This document shows positions 48,253 to 57,032 of a DNA stretch of 64,000 nucleotides, in pieces; position 1 is the first letter of the stretch; every line of letters begins with the position of its first letter. The notes under the pieces are model-generated. The model saw nothing but the letters and a program-made list of their open reading frames with translations, was not told the origin of the DNA and searched no databases. The translations under genes and the position numbers were made by a program. The DNA lies in NCBI RefSeq assembly GCF_040361335.1, contig NZ_APNM01000006.1:160020-224019 (forward strand). Direction: 5' to 3'. The DNA comes from APNM01 sp040361335 (GTDB lineage: Bacteria; Pseudomonadota; Gammaproteobacteria; Nevskiales; Salinisphaeraceae).

Positions 48253-49413
48253 ATGAACTTCGAGCTCACCGACGACCAACGCGCCTTCCAGGAGGCCGCC
48301 GAGACCTTCGCCCTGAGCGAGATGGCGCCGCACGCGGCCGAGTGGGACGCCGAGGCGCATTTCCCCAAGGACGTGATCGCGGCCGCGGGGGAACTGGGCT
48401 TCTGCGGCCTGTACTCGCCTGAGGCGGCGGGCGGCCTGGGGTTGTCGCGGCTGGACGCCTCCATCGTGTTCGAGGCCCTGTGCAAGGGCTGCACCTCGAC
48501 CACCGCCTTCATCACCATCCACAACATGGCCACCTGGATGGTGACCGAGTTCGGCGACGACGACCTGGTCGCGGAATGGGGCGAGCCGCTGACCTCGGGT
48601 CGGAAGCTGGCCTCGTACTGCCTCACGGAGCCCGGCGCCGGCTCCGACGCCGCCAGCCTCAAGACCACGGCCCGCCGTGACGGCGATGACTACGTGCTCA
48701 ACGGCGGCAAGGTCTTCTCCTCCGGGGCGGGCGACACCGACGCCCTGGTGGTGATGGCGCGCACCGGCGGCGAGGGCGCCGCCGGCATCACCTGCTTCCT
48801 GGTGCCCGGCGACGCCGAGGGCGTGTCCTACGGCCGCAAGGAGCCCAAGATGGGCTGGAACAGCCAGCCCACCCGCGCCATCGCCTTCGACGACGTGCGC
48901 CTGCCCGCGCGTAACCGCGTCGGCGCCGAGGGCGAGGGCTTCCGGTTCGCGATGAAGGGCCTGGACGGCGGCCGCATCAACATCGCCACCTGCTCGGTGG
49001 GCACAGCCCAACGGGCCATGGAGATCACGCGCGACTACATGCGCGAGCGCCGCCAGTTCGGCAGCGCCCTGACGGGCTTCCAGGCCCTGCAGTTCAAGTT
49101 CGCGGACATGGCCACCGAACTGGTGGCGGCGCGCCAGATGGTGCGCCTGGCCGCGAGCAAGCTCGACCGCGGCGATCCCGAAGCCACCGCCTACTGCGCC
49201 ATGGCCAAGCGCTTCGCCACGGACGCCGGCTTCAACGTCTGCAACGACGCCCTGCAGCTTCACGGCGGCTACGGCTACATCCGGGAATACCCGCTGGAAC
49301 GCATGGTCCGCGATCTGCGCGTGCACCAGATCCTGGAGGGCACCAACGAGATCATGCGCCTGGTCGTCGCCCGGCGCATGTTCGCCGACGGCGTGCTCGA
49401 GGCCATGCAATGA
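48253..49413 (+). CDS. Acyl-CoA dehydrogenase, probably isobutyryl-CoA dehydrogenase
   Basis: A 386-residue FAD acyl-CoA dehydrogenase. CLTEPGAGSDAASLKTTA is the first signature, and the catalytic Glu is in ILEGTNEIMRLVVAR near the C-terminus. GGYGYIREYPLERMVRDLRV is the second signature. Context in a valine operon points to isobutyryl-CoA as substrate. The ATG at 48253 (MNFELTDDQ) was chosen over an in-frame start seven codons earlier inside the repeat. The electrons go to ETF. Confidence 0.93.
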   Translation: MNFELTDDQRAFQEAAETFALSEMAPHAAEWDAEAHFPKDVIAAAGELGFCGLYSPEAAGGLGLSRLDASIVFEALCKGCTSTTAFITIHNMATWMVTEFGDDDLVAEWGEPLTSGRKLASYCLTEPGAGSDAASLKTTARRDGDDYVLNGGKVFSSGAGDTDALVVMARTGGEGAAGITCFLVPGDAEGVSYGRKEPKMGWNSQPTRAIAFDDVRLPARNRVGAEGEGFRFAMKGLDGGRINIATCSVGTAQRAMEITRDYMRERRQFGSALTGFQALQFKFADMATELVAARQMVRLAASKLDRGDPEATAYCAMAKRFATDAGFNVCNDALQLHGGYGYIREYPLERMVRDLRVHQILEGTNEIMRLVVARRMFADGVLEAMQ

Positions 49414-49423
49414 ATTTGAATTG

Positions 49424-49539
49424 AACCACAGAGGCACAGAGATCACAGAGCAAAGAAATGCATGACCACAAGACACTAACGACACAGTCTTTGTGGATTT
49501 AATTCTTGAAAACTCTGTGTCCTCTGTGCCTCTGTGGTT
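49424..49539. repeat. CCACAGAG palindromic repeat (copy 4)
   Basis: Left arm from 49424, right arm 49513-49539. A second, smaller inverted pair (GACCACAAGAC with GTCTTTGTGG) is nested in the loop. It fills most of the gap before the enoyl-CoA hydratase. Confidence 0.85.
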
Positions 49540-49563
49540 AATCGTAAAAATGGAGGGTCACGC

Positions 49564-50340
49564 ATGACAGCGAACATCCAGGTCGAAAAGCGCGGCCACG
49601 TGGCCGTGCTCACGATCGACAACCCGCCCGCCAACACCTGGACCCAGCCCAGCCTCGACGAGCTGCACGACGTGATCGAGGCGCTGGACGCCGACGCCGA
49701 CAACTACGCGCTGGTGATCACCGGCGCCGGCGACAAGTTCTTCTCCGCCGGCGCCGACCTCAAGACCTTCGCCGACGGCGACAAGGGCGTGGCCTCGGAC
49801 ATGGCGCGGGCCTTCGGGCGCGCCTTCGAGCGGCTCTCGGCCTATGCCGGCGTGTCGATCGCGGCGGTCAACGGCTACGCCATGGGCGGCGGCCTGGAAT
49901 GCGCCCTGGCCTGCGACATCCGCATCGCCGCCGACAACGCCAAGATGGCGCTGCCGGAGGCCGGCGTGGGCCTGCTGCCCTGCGCCGGCGGCACCCAGAA
50001 CCTGCCGTGGCTGGTGGGCGAGGGCTGGGCCAAGCGCATGATCCTCTGCGGCGAACGCGTGGACGCGGCCACCGCCGAACGCATCGGCCTGACCGAGCAG
50101 ACCGTGGCCGCCGGCGAGGCGCTGGACACCGCCGTGGCCCTCGCCGAGAAGGTCGGCAACCAGTCCCCGCCCGCGGTACGCGCCTGCAAGTGCCTGATCC
50201 AGAGCGCCCGCTACCAGGGGCCGGCCTGGAACCTCCCGGCCGAGCGCGAGGCCTTCGTGGGCCTGTTCGACACCGCGGACCAGGCCGAGGGCGTGAACGC
50301 CTTCCTGGAGAAGCGGTCACCCGAGTGGAAGAACGGCTGA
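49564..50340 (+). CDS. Enoyl-CoA hydratase
   Basis: A 258-residue crotonase-family enzyme. The oxyanion-hole segments FFSAGADLKTF and AVNGYAMGGGLECALACD and the catalytic E at the ALPEAGVGLLP loop are present. In valine breakdown it hydrates methacrylyl-CoA to 3-hydroxyisobutyryl-CoA. GGAGGG precedes the ATG. It sits between the dehydrogenase and the hydrolase in reaction order. Confidence 0.94.
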   Translation: MTANIQVEKRGHVAVLTIDNPPANTWTQPSLDELHDVIEALDADADNYALVITGAGDKFFSAGADLKTFADGDKGVASDMARAFGRAFERLSAYAGVSIAAVNGYAMGGGLECALACDIRIAADNAKMALPEAGVGLLPCAGGTQNLPWLVGEGWAKRMILCGERVDAATAERIGLTEQTVAAGEALDTAVALAEKVGNQSPPAVRACKCLIQSARYQGPAWNLPAEREAFVGLFDTADQAEGVNAFLEKRSPEWKNG

Positions 50341-50371
50341 ATCAACCACGGAGACACGCAGTCCGGAGACT

Positions 50372-50564
50372 AACCACAGAGGCACAGAGGGCACAGAGTG
50401 AAGTGATTGTTGTCACTCCGGAAAGACACGAAGCGGTTTGTCCGCAGTCCAGGGGGACATTCGACGATGGAGAATGCATCCCTGGGTCCCGGATCGCGCT
50501 GCACCGCAGCGCGTCCGGGACGACGACATCGTTTTCGCTCTGTGTCCTCTGTGTCTCTGTGGTT
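50372..50564. repeat. CCACAGAG palindromic repeat (copy 5) with an inserted hairpin
   Basis: Outer arms 50372-50398 and 50538-50564. The 139-base centre contains a second, GC-rich stem (GTCCCGGATCGCGCTGC at 50486-50502 with GCAGCGCGTCCGGGAC at 50506-50521), a different repeat type nested in the first. A partial arm also begins at 50344. Confidence 0.85.
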
Positions 50565-50591
50565 GAACATCGAATCGAGGAGAGATCGTAG

Positions 50592-51737
50592 ATGGCGGAT
50601 GACAACGCCGACACCCTGCTGCTGGAAGAGATCCCGCTGGGCGATGGCAAGCGCCTGGGCAGGGCCACGCTGAACGCGCCCAAGGCCCTGAACTCGCTGT
50701 CCCTGGACATGATCCGGCGGCTCACGCCGCAACTCCGGGACTGGGACGCCGACCCGGACGTGGTCTGTATCCTGCTCGAGGGCGCGGGCGAGAAGGCCTT
50801 CTGTGCCGGCGGCGATATCGTGCGCATCTATCACGGCATGCGGGCGATGGCCGGCGAGGGCGACGGCGACGCCGACTATCCGGACGCTTTCTTCACCGAC
50901 GAGTACCGCCTGGACTACACCATCCATTGCCTGGCCACCCCCACCATCGCCTGGGGCGACGGCATCGTGATGGGCGGCGGCATGGGCATCCTGCAGGGTG
51001 CGTCCTACCGGGTGGTGACCGAGAACACCCGCATGGCCATGCCCGAGATCGGCATCGGCCTGTTCCCGGACGTGGGCGCCACCTGGTTCCTCAACCGCAT
51101 GCCGGGGCGCACCGGCCTGTTCCTGGGCCTGACCGGCGCCCAGATCAACGCCGGCGACGCCCTGTTCTGCAACCTCGCCGACCGCTTCCTGCCGGCCGAG
51201 TCCGGCGACGACCTGATCGAGCGGCTGGCGGCCGCCGCGGACTGGACGGAGCCGCACCGCGTGGTGGACGGCGTGCTGCGGCGGCTGGCGCACGAATCCG
51301 GCGCGCAGCCGCCGCATTCGACGGTGCGCCAGCACCTGGACACCATCAACGAAGCCACCGACGCCGCGACCCTGAGCGAGATCGTGGCGGCCATCCGCGC
51401 CCTGGAAAGCCGCGACGACAAGTGGCTGACGCGCGCCGCCAAGACCCTGGACGGCGGCTGCCCCACGACCGCGGCGCTGGTCCACGAACAGATCCGGCGC
51501 GGGGCGCATCTGTCGCTCAAGCAGTGCTTCATGCGCGAGCTCAAGATGGCCGCCCAGTGCATCCGCCATCCGGACTTCGCGGAAGGCATACGCGCCCTGC
51601 TGATCGACAAGGACGGCAAGCCGGCCTGGCGCTACCAGTCGGTCGCGGAGATTCCCGAGGATTACATCGAGGCCCATTTCGAGGCGCCCTGGGACGGCGA
51701 GCACCCGCTGGCCGACCTGCCGGCGGAGCAACCTTGA
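50592..51737 (+). CDS. 3-hydroxyisobutyryl-CoA hydrolase
   Basis: A 381-residue crotonase-superfamily hydrolase, longer than plain hydratases as is usual for HIBCH. AFCAGGDIVRIYHG, TPTIAWGDGIVMGGGMGI, MAMPEIGIGLFPDVGATWFL and the SLKQCFMRELKM segment are the family marks. It releases 3-hydroxyisobutyrate from its CoA ester, protecting the cell from reactive methacrylyl-CoA. ATG at 50592; GAGGAG lies about 11 bases upstream. Confidence 0.95.
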   Translation: MADDNADTLLLEEIPLGDGKRLGRATLNAPKALNSLSLDMIRRLTPQLRDWDADPDVVCILLEGAGEKAFCAGGDIVRIYHGMRAMAGEGDGDADYPDAFFTDEYRLDYTIHCLATPTIAWGDGIVMGGGMGILQGASYRVVTENTRMAMPEIGIGLFPDVGATWFLNRMPGRTGLFLGLTGAQINAGDALFCNLADRFLPAESGDDLIERLAAAADWTEPHRVVDGVLRRLAHESGAQPPHSTVRQHLDTINEATDAATLSEIVAAIRALESRDDKWLTRAAKTLDGGCPTTAALVHEQIRRGAHLSLKQCFMRELKMAAQCIRHPDFAEGIRALLIDKDGKPAWRYQSVAEIPEDYIEAHFEAPWDGEHPLADLPAEQP

Positions 51738-51759
51738 CTGGGTGGGTCTTCATTTAATC

Positions 51760-51868
51760 AACCACAGGGACACAGAGGCACAGAGTTTTTAAAAAGAAAC
51801 AAAGACGCGAAGCGGACCTGTCATTGCATCTTCGTGTTCTTTCTCTGTGGCTCCGTGACTCTGTGGTT
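51760..51868. repeat. CCACAGAG palindromic repeat (copy 6)
   Basis: Left arm 51760-51785 (AACCACAGGGACACAGAGGC...), right arm 51843-51868. It lies in the gap before mmsB; the ribosome site of mmsB (TGGAGGAGAG) begins about eight bases after the right arm. Confidence 0.85.
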
Positions 51869-51889
51869 CCCGTTATGGAGGAGAGAACC

Positions 51890-52780
51890 ATGGCGACTAT
51901 CGGCTTCATCGGCCTGGGCAACATGGGCGGCCCCATGGCCGCCAACCTGCTGGCCGCGGGACACACGCTCAAGGTCTTCGATCTCGACCCGGCGCTGGCC
52001 GAGCCGCTGATCGCCGACGGCGCCACCCTCGCGGAGACACCCGGCGACACCGTGGCCGGGGTGGACGTCCTGGTCTCGATGCTGCCCAACGGCGACATCG
52101 TCAAGGACCTCTACATCCGCGACCAGGCGCTGCTGGACCGCATCGACCCGGCGACCCTGGTGATCGATTCCTCCACCATCGCCGCCGAGGACGCGCGCGA
52201 GGTGCACGAAGCCGCCAAGGCCCGCGGCGTGGGCATGATCGACGCGCCGGTGTCCGGCGGCGTGGGCGCGGCCAAGTCCGGCAAGCTCACCTTCATCTGC
52301 GGCGGCGACGCCGAGGACGTCGACCGCGGCCGCGAGGTGCTCGGCGCCATGGGCAAGGCGGTGTTCCGCGCCGGGCCCTCGGGCGCCGGCCAGGTCGCCA
52401 AGATCTGCAACAACATGCTACTGGCCGTGCACATGATCGGCACCGCCGAGGCCCTGGCGCTGGGTGCGAGGGCCGGTCTCGACCCCAAGGCGATGACCGA
52501 GATCATGGCCGCGTCCTCGGGCCGCAACTGGTCGCTGGACACCTACAACCCCTGGCCCGGGGTGCAGGACGGCGTGCCCGCGGGCAACGGCTACGAGGGC
52601 GGCTTCCTGGTCAAGCTCATGAACAAGGACCTGGGCCTGGCCGCGGCCGCCGCCGAGCGCCTGGGCGCCGAAACCCCCATGGGCGAGCTCGCCCGCAAGC
52701 TCTACGGCGAGCACGCCGAGGCCAGCTACGCCGACAAGGACTTCTCCAGCATCCTGGAACGGTTCCGGAATTCGGAGTGA
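51890..52780 (+). CDS. mmsB: 3-hydroxyisobutyrate dehydrogenase
   Basis: A 296-residue beta-hydroxyacid dehydrogenase. GFIGLGNMGGPMAANL is the NAD loop; DAPVSGGVGAAKSGKLTF is the substrate signature and the catalytic Lys lies in GQVAKICNNMLL. It oxidises 3-hydroxyisobutyrate to methylmalonate semialdehyde, the substrate of mmsA at the head of the same operon, so the pathway in this operon is closed. The ATG at 51890 follows GGAGGAGAG. Confidence 0.96.
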   Translation: MATIGFIGLGNMGGPMAANLLAAGHTLKVFDLDPALAEPLIADGATLAETPGDTVAGVDVLVSMLPNGDIVKDLYIRDQALLDRIDPATLVIDSSTIAAEDAREVHEAAKARGVGMIDAPVSGGVGAAKSGKLTFICGGDAEDVDRGREVLGAMGKAVFRAGPSGAGQVAKICNNMLLAVHMIGTAEALALGARAGLDPKAMTEIMAASSGRNWSLDTYNPWPGVQDGVPAGNGYEGGFLVKLMNKDLGLAAAAAERLGAETPMGELARKLYGEHAEASYADKDFSSILERFRNSE

Positions 52781-52787
52781 GTTGTCA

Positions 52788-52976
52788 TCCGCGGATGAAC
52801 GCCGATTGACGCAGAGGCAGACCCGTTTTTCCCCCAAATCGTGCCGGTAACGAGCGGGAGCGCTGGTCCCGGCATACGGCTCCGTGATTCCTCGAAATGA
52901 GGAGAGTCCGCGGATTCACGCAAACGGTTTTCAAACCAGTGCCCTCAATCTGCGTCCATCGGCGTCAATCTGCGGA
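52788..52976. repeat. Second palindromic repeat type (GCGGATGAACGCCGAT-like)
   Basis: Left arm CCGCGGATGAACGCCGATTG (from 52789) and right arm 52944-52976 (CTGCGTCCATCGGCGTCAATCTGCGG) are inverted copies. The word differs from CCACAGAG, but size and position (just after a gene) are alike. A further CCGCGGATTCACGCAAA fragment lies inside the loop. Confidence 0.75.
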
Positions 52977-52987
52977 TCGAATTTTTA

Positions 52988-53683
52988 CTACCCCTGCCAG
53001 ACGACCTCGTCGCGCAGCATCGCGGCGAGCTCGTTCAGTTGGCGGCCCTCGCCTTCGGGGCAGAACAGCGCGATCACGCCACGGCGGGTCTGGATCACGC
53101 GGCCGCGCATGCCGGCCCGTTCCAGGTCGACATCGCGCGGCCAGGCGCCGTCCGGCAGCACGAAGGCGGTGACACGCGTGCCGCCGTGCTCGAACACGAA
53201 GTGGGCGGTCTGCTTGCCCTGGACGTCACAGAAACGCGCGCGCAGCACATGCGCCAGCAGGTTGGCGTCGAAACCCACGCCCAGGCGCTCGCCCATGCCG
53301 GTAAGCTCGGCGGCGGCGTCCGGCGCCGCCGCCTGGCGGTGCAGCGGATCCTTGGCCATGTGGGCGATCATGTCGTCGGCCAGCCGGTACGGGGCCAGGT
53401 ACTGCCAGCCGCTGTAGCCCACGCCGATGCCGAGCACCAGGACCGCGGCCGCCGCCAGCCAGCGCACACCGCGCCGGCGCCCGCGGCTGCGGGCGAAAAT
53501 CACCCGCTCCGGCAGCCGCTCGGGCACCGGCACCCGCAGCGCGGTCCGCAGCCGCGTCTCGAAGGCGCCGACCTCGGCCGCGTAGCGGGCGCAGGCCGGG
53601 CACTCGCGCAAGTGTTCGTGCAGCGCGGCATCCTCCGACCGGGGATCGGTCAGCAGGGCGCGGCGGCAATCCAGGCAATTCAC
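52988..53683 (-). CDS. DUF3379-type anti-sigma factor
   Basis: A 231-residue protein. The N-terminal zinc-finger-like part has CLDC at 3-6 and HLRECPAC at 28-35; one membrane helix lies at about 74-95 (VRWLAAAAVLVLGIGVG). The periplasmic C-terminus has no further motif. It matches the DUF3379 family that partners ECF sigma factors. Its start overlaps the sigma gene's stop by four bases. It should hold the sigma factor inactive at the membrane until a signal is sensed. Confidence 0.85.
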   Translation of the reverse strand: MNCLDCRRALLTDPRSEDAALHEHLRECPACARYAAEVGAFETRLRTALRVPVPERLPERVIFARSRGRRRGVRWLAAAAVLVLGIGVGYSGWQYLAPYRLADDMIAHMAKDPLHRQAAAPDAAAELTGMGERLGVGFDANLLAHVLRARFCDVQGKQTAHFVFEHGGTRVTAFVLPDGAWPRDVDLERAGMRGRVIQTRRGVIALFCPEGEGRQLNELAAMLRDEVVWQG

Positions 53684-54198
53684 GGTCGTTCCTCCCGGCC
53701 CGGTCGCGAGCCTTCGGCCCCGACCGCGCTCATCAACTGTTTGCGGGCCCGGAACAAGCGGGTCATCACGGCGCTCTCGCTGATGCCGACGATCCCCGCG
53801 ATCTCGCGCACGCTGCAGCCGAGCAGCGCCTGCAGGGCCAGCGGCTCGCGGTAGTCCGCCGGCAACTCGAACAACCGCCGCCGCAGCTCGGCGGTCTCGG
53901 CATCCGCCTCCGGCCCGCCCGCGACCGCATCCGGCAGCGTGCCCAGGTCCACGTCCGCGTAGTCGAAGCGCTTGCGCTCGTAGAGCCGGGCATGCTCGCG
54001 CCGCAGCGTGGTCAGCAGCCAGGACTTGGCGGCGTCGGCGTCGCGCAGGCTGTCCAGGAAGCGCCAGGCGCGCAGCAGGGTCTCCTGCACCAGATCCTCG
54101 GCCAGCGACGGATCACGGCACAGCCAAACCGCGTAGCGGTGAAGGTCGTCGGCGACCGCGCCCACCATCGCGTCGAATCGGTGCTGTCTGCTGTTCAT
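53680..54198 (-). CDS. RpoE-like ECF sigma factor
   Basis: A 172-residue sigma-70 family protein without region 1 or 3. Region 2 has LAEDLVQETLLRAWRFLDSL; region 4 has DYREPLALQALLGCSVREI and the HTH GISESAVMTRLFRARKQL. It directs RNA polymerase to stress promoters. Gene order sigma then membrane anti-sigma, with overlap, is the common autoregulated pair. No clear ECF promoter could be read in the 120 bases upstream. Confidence 0.9.
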   Translation of the reverse strand: MNSRQHRFDAMVGAVADDLHRYAVWLCRDPSLAEDLVQETLLRAWRFLDSLRDADAAKSWLLTTLRREHARLYERKRFDYADVDLGTLPDAVAGGPEADAETAELRRRLFELPADYREPLALQALLGCSVREIAGIVGISESAVMTRLFRARKQLMSAVGAEGSRPGREERP

Positions 54199-54318
54199 CC
54201 CGTCGGTGTCCGGGGCCGTTCGCGGGGTCCTGGCTATGGGACCGGGTCGGGAGGCGGTTGCTTGCGGCCGAACCCGGCGATCCGGGGCAACGCTGTCACG
54301 AAAGCCCGCCGACCGCGA

Positions 54319-55872
54319 TCACGCCGAGCAACTGAGGGCGATACCACGGGCCCACTCCGGGGGCAGGCGGGCATAGTCCTCGTGCGCCGGCTGCTCGTCG
54401 CAGGGCGCCGACAGGATACGGCGCAGACGCTCGATCTCGCCGAAGTCGCCCTCGCGGGCCCGCTCGACGGCGGCTTCCGCGAGATAGGTGCGCAGCACGT
54501 ACTTGGGGTTCACGGCCTCCATGCGGGCGCGGCGCTCGGCATCGTCGGTCGTGCCCTCGGCGGCCAGGCGGGTCCGCCAGTCGGCCACCCAGGAGGCGGC
54601 CGCCTCGCGATCCGCGAACTCGTCCAGGAACGGGCCGGCCGGGGCATCGTCCGCGGCGCCGACCCGGCCCAGGGCCCGGAAGACGCGGGTGTAGTCGGCA
54701 CTCTCCGCGGCCATGCGCCGGAGCAGCCCTTCCAGCAGGGTGTCGTCGCCGTCGCGCGCCTCGCGCAGGCCCAGCTTGGCCCGCATCCGCCGCCGGTAGG
54801 CGGCGTCGAAACGGCCGCGGTAGGCGTCCAGCGCCTCGCGGCCGATGGCGACGGCGTCGTCGGCATGGTGCGCGAGCAGCGGCAGGATCGCCTGCACGAA
54901 GCGGCCCAGGTTCCAGAGCGCGATGGTGGGCTGGCGGTCGAAGGCGTAACGCCCGTGCATGTCCGAATGGTTGGGCGTCCAGTTCGGGATGTAGCCGTCC
55001 ATGAAGGCGAACGGCCCGTAGTCCAGGGTCTGGCCGGTCACGGACATGTTGTCGGTGTTCATCACCCCGTGCACGAAGCCCACCGCCTGCCAGTCGGCGA
55101 CCAGCTCGGCGGTCCGATCGATCACGGCGGCCATCCAGGCGCGGTAGCGCTCGGCGTCGTCGGCGATCGCGGTCAGATCGGGATACTCGGCGGCGATCAC
55201 GTGGTCCGCCAACGGCGCCAGGGCGTCGAACATCTCGCGGTAGAAGAAATACTCGAAACTGCCGAAGCGCACGTGGGTATCCGCCACCCGCGCCAACACC
55301 GCGGCCGTGTGCGGCACCTCGCGCTGCACGGGGTCGTCGGAACCGACCACCGCCAGCGCCCGCGTGGTCGGGATGCCGAGCCCCGCCATGGCTTCGCTGG
55401 CCAGGAACTCGCGCACGGTGGAATGCAGGATCGCGCGGCCGTCCGCGCCGCGTGCGTATGGCGTGCGGCCGGCCCCCTTGAGCTGGATGTCGCGCAGGCG
55501 GCCATCGGGACCGCGTACCTGGCCGAGCAGGATGGCGCGGCCGTCACCCAGGCGCGGTACCCGCACACCGAACTGATGGCCGGCGTAGACCTGGGCCACC
55601 GGCGCCGCGCCCGCGGGCACGCGGTTGCCGGCCACCACCGCCACGAAGTCGGGATCGTCGGCCACCGCCGGGTCGAGACCCAGCGACGCCGCCACGTCGG
55701 GGCTGAACGCGACCGGATGCGGCGGGTACGCCAGCGGCGTCGGCGCCTGCGGCGCGGCATAGGTCTCGCCCAGGGCCGCGAGGCGATTGTCCCAATCCAG
55801 GTCGTCGAACCGCGCCGCCGGTTGCCGATCGGATACGCTCAAGAGGGACGCCGGCCCGTTACTCGCCGTCAT
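54319..55872 (-). CDS. selO: Protein adenylyltransferase SelO
   Basis: A 517-residue SelO/YdiU pseudokinase that transfers AMP to proteins in redox homeostasis. YAGHQFGVRVPRLGDGRAILLG, the IQLKGAGRTPYARGADGRA stretch, and FVHGVMNTDNMSVTGQTLDYGP (catalytic Asn/Asp region) are signatures. The C-terminal ALSCSA has Cys in place of the selenocysteine of the eukaryotic protein. The ATG at 55872 was chosen: it lies within the last codons of the lipoprotein gene (14-base overlap). Length matches the bacterial family. Confidence 0.94.
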   Translation of the reverse strand: MTASNGPASLLSVSDRQPAARFDDLDWDNRLAALGETYAAPQAPTPLAYPPHPVAFSPDVAASLGLDPAVADDPDFVAVVAGNRVPAGAAPVAQVYAGHQFGVRVPRLGDGRAILLGQVRGPDGRLRDIQLKGAGRTPYARGADGRAILHSTVREFLASEAMAGLGIPTTRALAVVGSDDPVQREVPHTAAVLARVADTHVRFGSFEYFFYREMFDALAPLADHVIAAEYPDLTAIADDAERYRAWMAAVIDRTAELVADWQAVGFVHGVMNTDNMSVTGQTLDYGPFAFMDGYIPNWTPNHSDMHGRYAFDRQPTIALWNLGRFVQAILPLLAHHADDAVAIGREALDAYRGRFDAAYRRRMRAKLGLREARDGDDTLLEGLLRRMAAESADYTRVFRALGRVGAADDAPAGPFLDEFADREAAASWVADWRTRLAAEGTTDDAERRARMEAVNPKYVLRTYLAEAAVERAREGDFGEIERLRRILSAPCDEQPAHEDYARLPPEWARGIALSCSA

Positions 55873-56251
55873 CACCGCCGCCGGGCGGCGGCGGTTGGCA
55901 ATAACCTTCCTGGCTCTCGCTGCCGTCCTCGATCGGCACCTGCTTGGAGCCTTCCATCGCCTTGCATTCCTCCTGACGCCGGCGCGCCTCGGCCGCCTCG
56001 CGCGCGCGCTCGTTCTCATACTCGCGGCGGGCGTCCTGCAGGCGCTCGATGTCACGCGACAGACCGTCCGGGTCCTCGCGCCCAGGATACTCGCGCCGGG
56101 GCTCCTTGGTCTGCTCGAAGACCTCGATGGGCTGGACCGGCCCCTTGCGCGCCGGCTTCTCCTCCGGCGTCTCCTCCTGCCCCCACAGGGCGCAGCCGGC
56201 GAGGCTCGCGCCGATCACGGCGATACAGGCTAATCGGAACATGGCGGTCAT
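55859..56251 (-). CDS. Small lipoprotein with a charged coiled-coil region
   Basis: A 130-residue protein with a lipobox (SLAGC, lipidated C20) after a short hydrophobic signal. The mature part is highly charged, with an Arg/Glu helix (SRDIERLQDARREYENERAR) and a Pro/Gly-rich acidic tail. It is an outer-membrane or periplasmic lipoprotein of unknown role. The first gene of a pair with selO, whose start lies inside its 3' end. A start three codons later (MFRLAC) is equally possible. Confidence 0.75.
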   Translation of the reverse strand: MTAMFRLACIAVIGASLAGCALWGQEETPEEKPARKGPVQPIEVFEQTKEPRREYPGREDPDGLSRDIERLQDARREYENERAREAAEARRRQEECKAMEGSKQVPIEDGSESQEGYCQPPPPGGGDDGE

Positions 56252-56372
56252 CCGTGGGGTCAGGCTCGTGCCTATATCGTACCAGCGGAGCCGAATCCGG
56301 GGCCGGTTTCACGGCCCTGTCACCCGCGTGCCATATGAATGGCGCATCCACGGTCATCGCTGCATAGTCGCC

Positions 56373-56963
56373 ATGCTCAATCCCGACAGCCGCCTGCTGA
56401 TCAAACTCTGGATGCGCACGCCCCTGCGCATCGCCACCGCCGCCCCCAGCGGCGACGCCGTCTCGGCCGCGCTAGCCCGCGAGGCGACCGGCGAGACCGG
56501 CTGGGTGGTGGAGCTGGGCGGCGGCACCGGTCCCGTGACCCGGGCGCTGCTCGCCGCGGGCGTGCCCGCCCACCGGCTGCTGGTGCTGGAACAGAACCCG
56601 GAGCTGCACCGCGTGCTGGCGGCGCGCTTCCCCAGCGTGGCCACGGTGTGCGGCGACGCCGCGCGGCTGGACCGGATCCTCGCGGCGCACGGCGCGCGCC
56701 GGGTGCGGGCGGTGATCTCGACGCTGCCCATCCTGACCATGCCGCCATCCGTGCAGCGCGCGATCCTGGACCAGGCCTTCGCCGCCATGGGCGATCACGG
56801 CCGTTTCGTGCAGATCACCTACATGCCGGGCTCACCGGTACCGAAGCGGCGGCTCGGGCGCTGGGGCTACGAGGCCGCGATCGCCCGTTTCGCCCTGCGC
56901 AACGTCCCGCCCGCGACCATCTGGCGTTATACCCGGCGGGCGGCGATGCCGACCGCGGCCTGA
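56373..56963 (+). CDS. SAM-dependent methyltransferase, phospholipid N-methyltransferase-like
   Basis: A 196-residue class I methyltransferase. The SAM motif VVELGGGTGPVTRALL lies at about 49-65, LVLEQNPELHRVL after it, and VISTLPILTMP and RFVQITYMPGSPVP further on. The sequence resembles the bacterial phospholipid N-methyltransferase (PmtA) group, which converts phosphatidylethanolamine to phosphatidylcholine, and related rRNA dimethylase-like enzymes. The ATG at 56373 (MLNPDSRLL) gives the expected N-terminal helix. It is transcribed alone as far as can be seen. The substrate is uncertain. Confidence 0.78.
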   Translation: MLNPDSRLLIKLWMRTPLRIATAAPSGDAVSAALAREATGETGWVVELGGGTGPVTRALLAAGVPAHRLLVLEQNPELHRVLAARFPSVATVCGDAARLDRILAAHGARRVRAVISTLPILTMPPSVQRAILDQAFAAMGDHGRFVQITYMPGSPVPKRRLGRWGYEAAIARFALRNVPPATIWRYTRRAAMPTAA

Positions 56964-57032
56964 CCGGGCTCGCTCCACACCGCCTGACATGCTAGAAACG
57001 CGGGCTGGTTTCCATCCAGCCATGACAACCGC

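Noticed and set aside
48047..52976. The repeated palindromes as a CRISPR array
   Set aside because: Spacing is irregular, the units are inverted pairs separated by whole genes, and there are no cas genes.
54319..54345. Selenocysteine at the C-terminus of SelO
   Set aside because: The position is an ordinary Cys codon, followed by a normal stop, and no SECIS-like element is needed.
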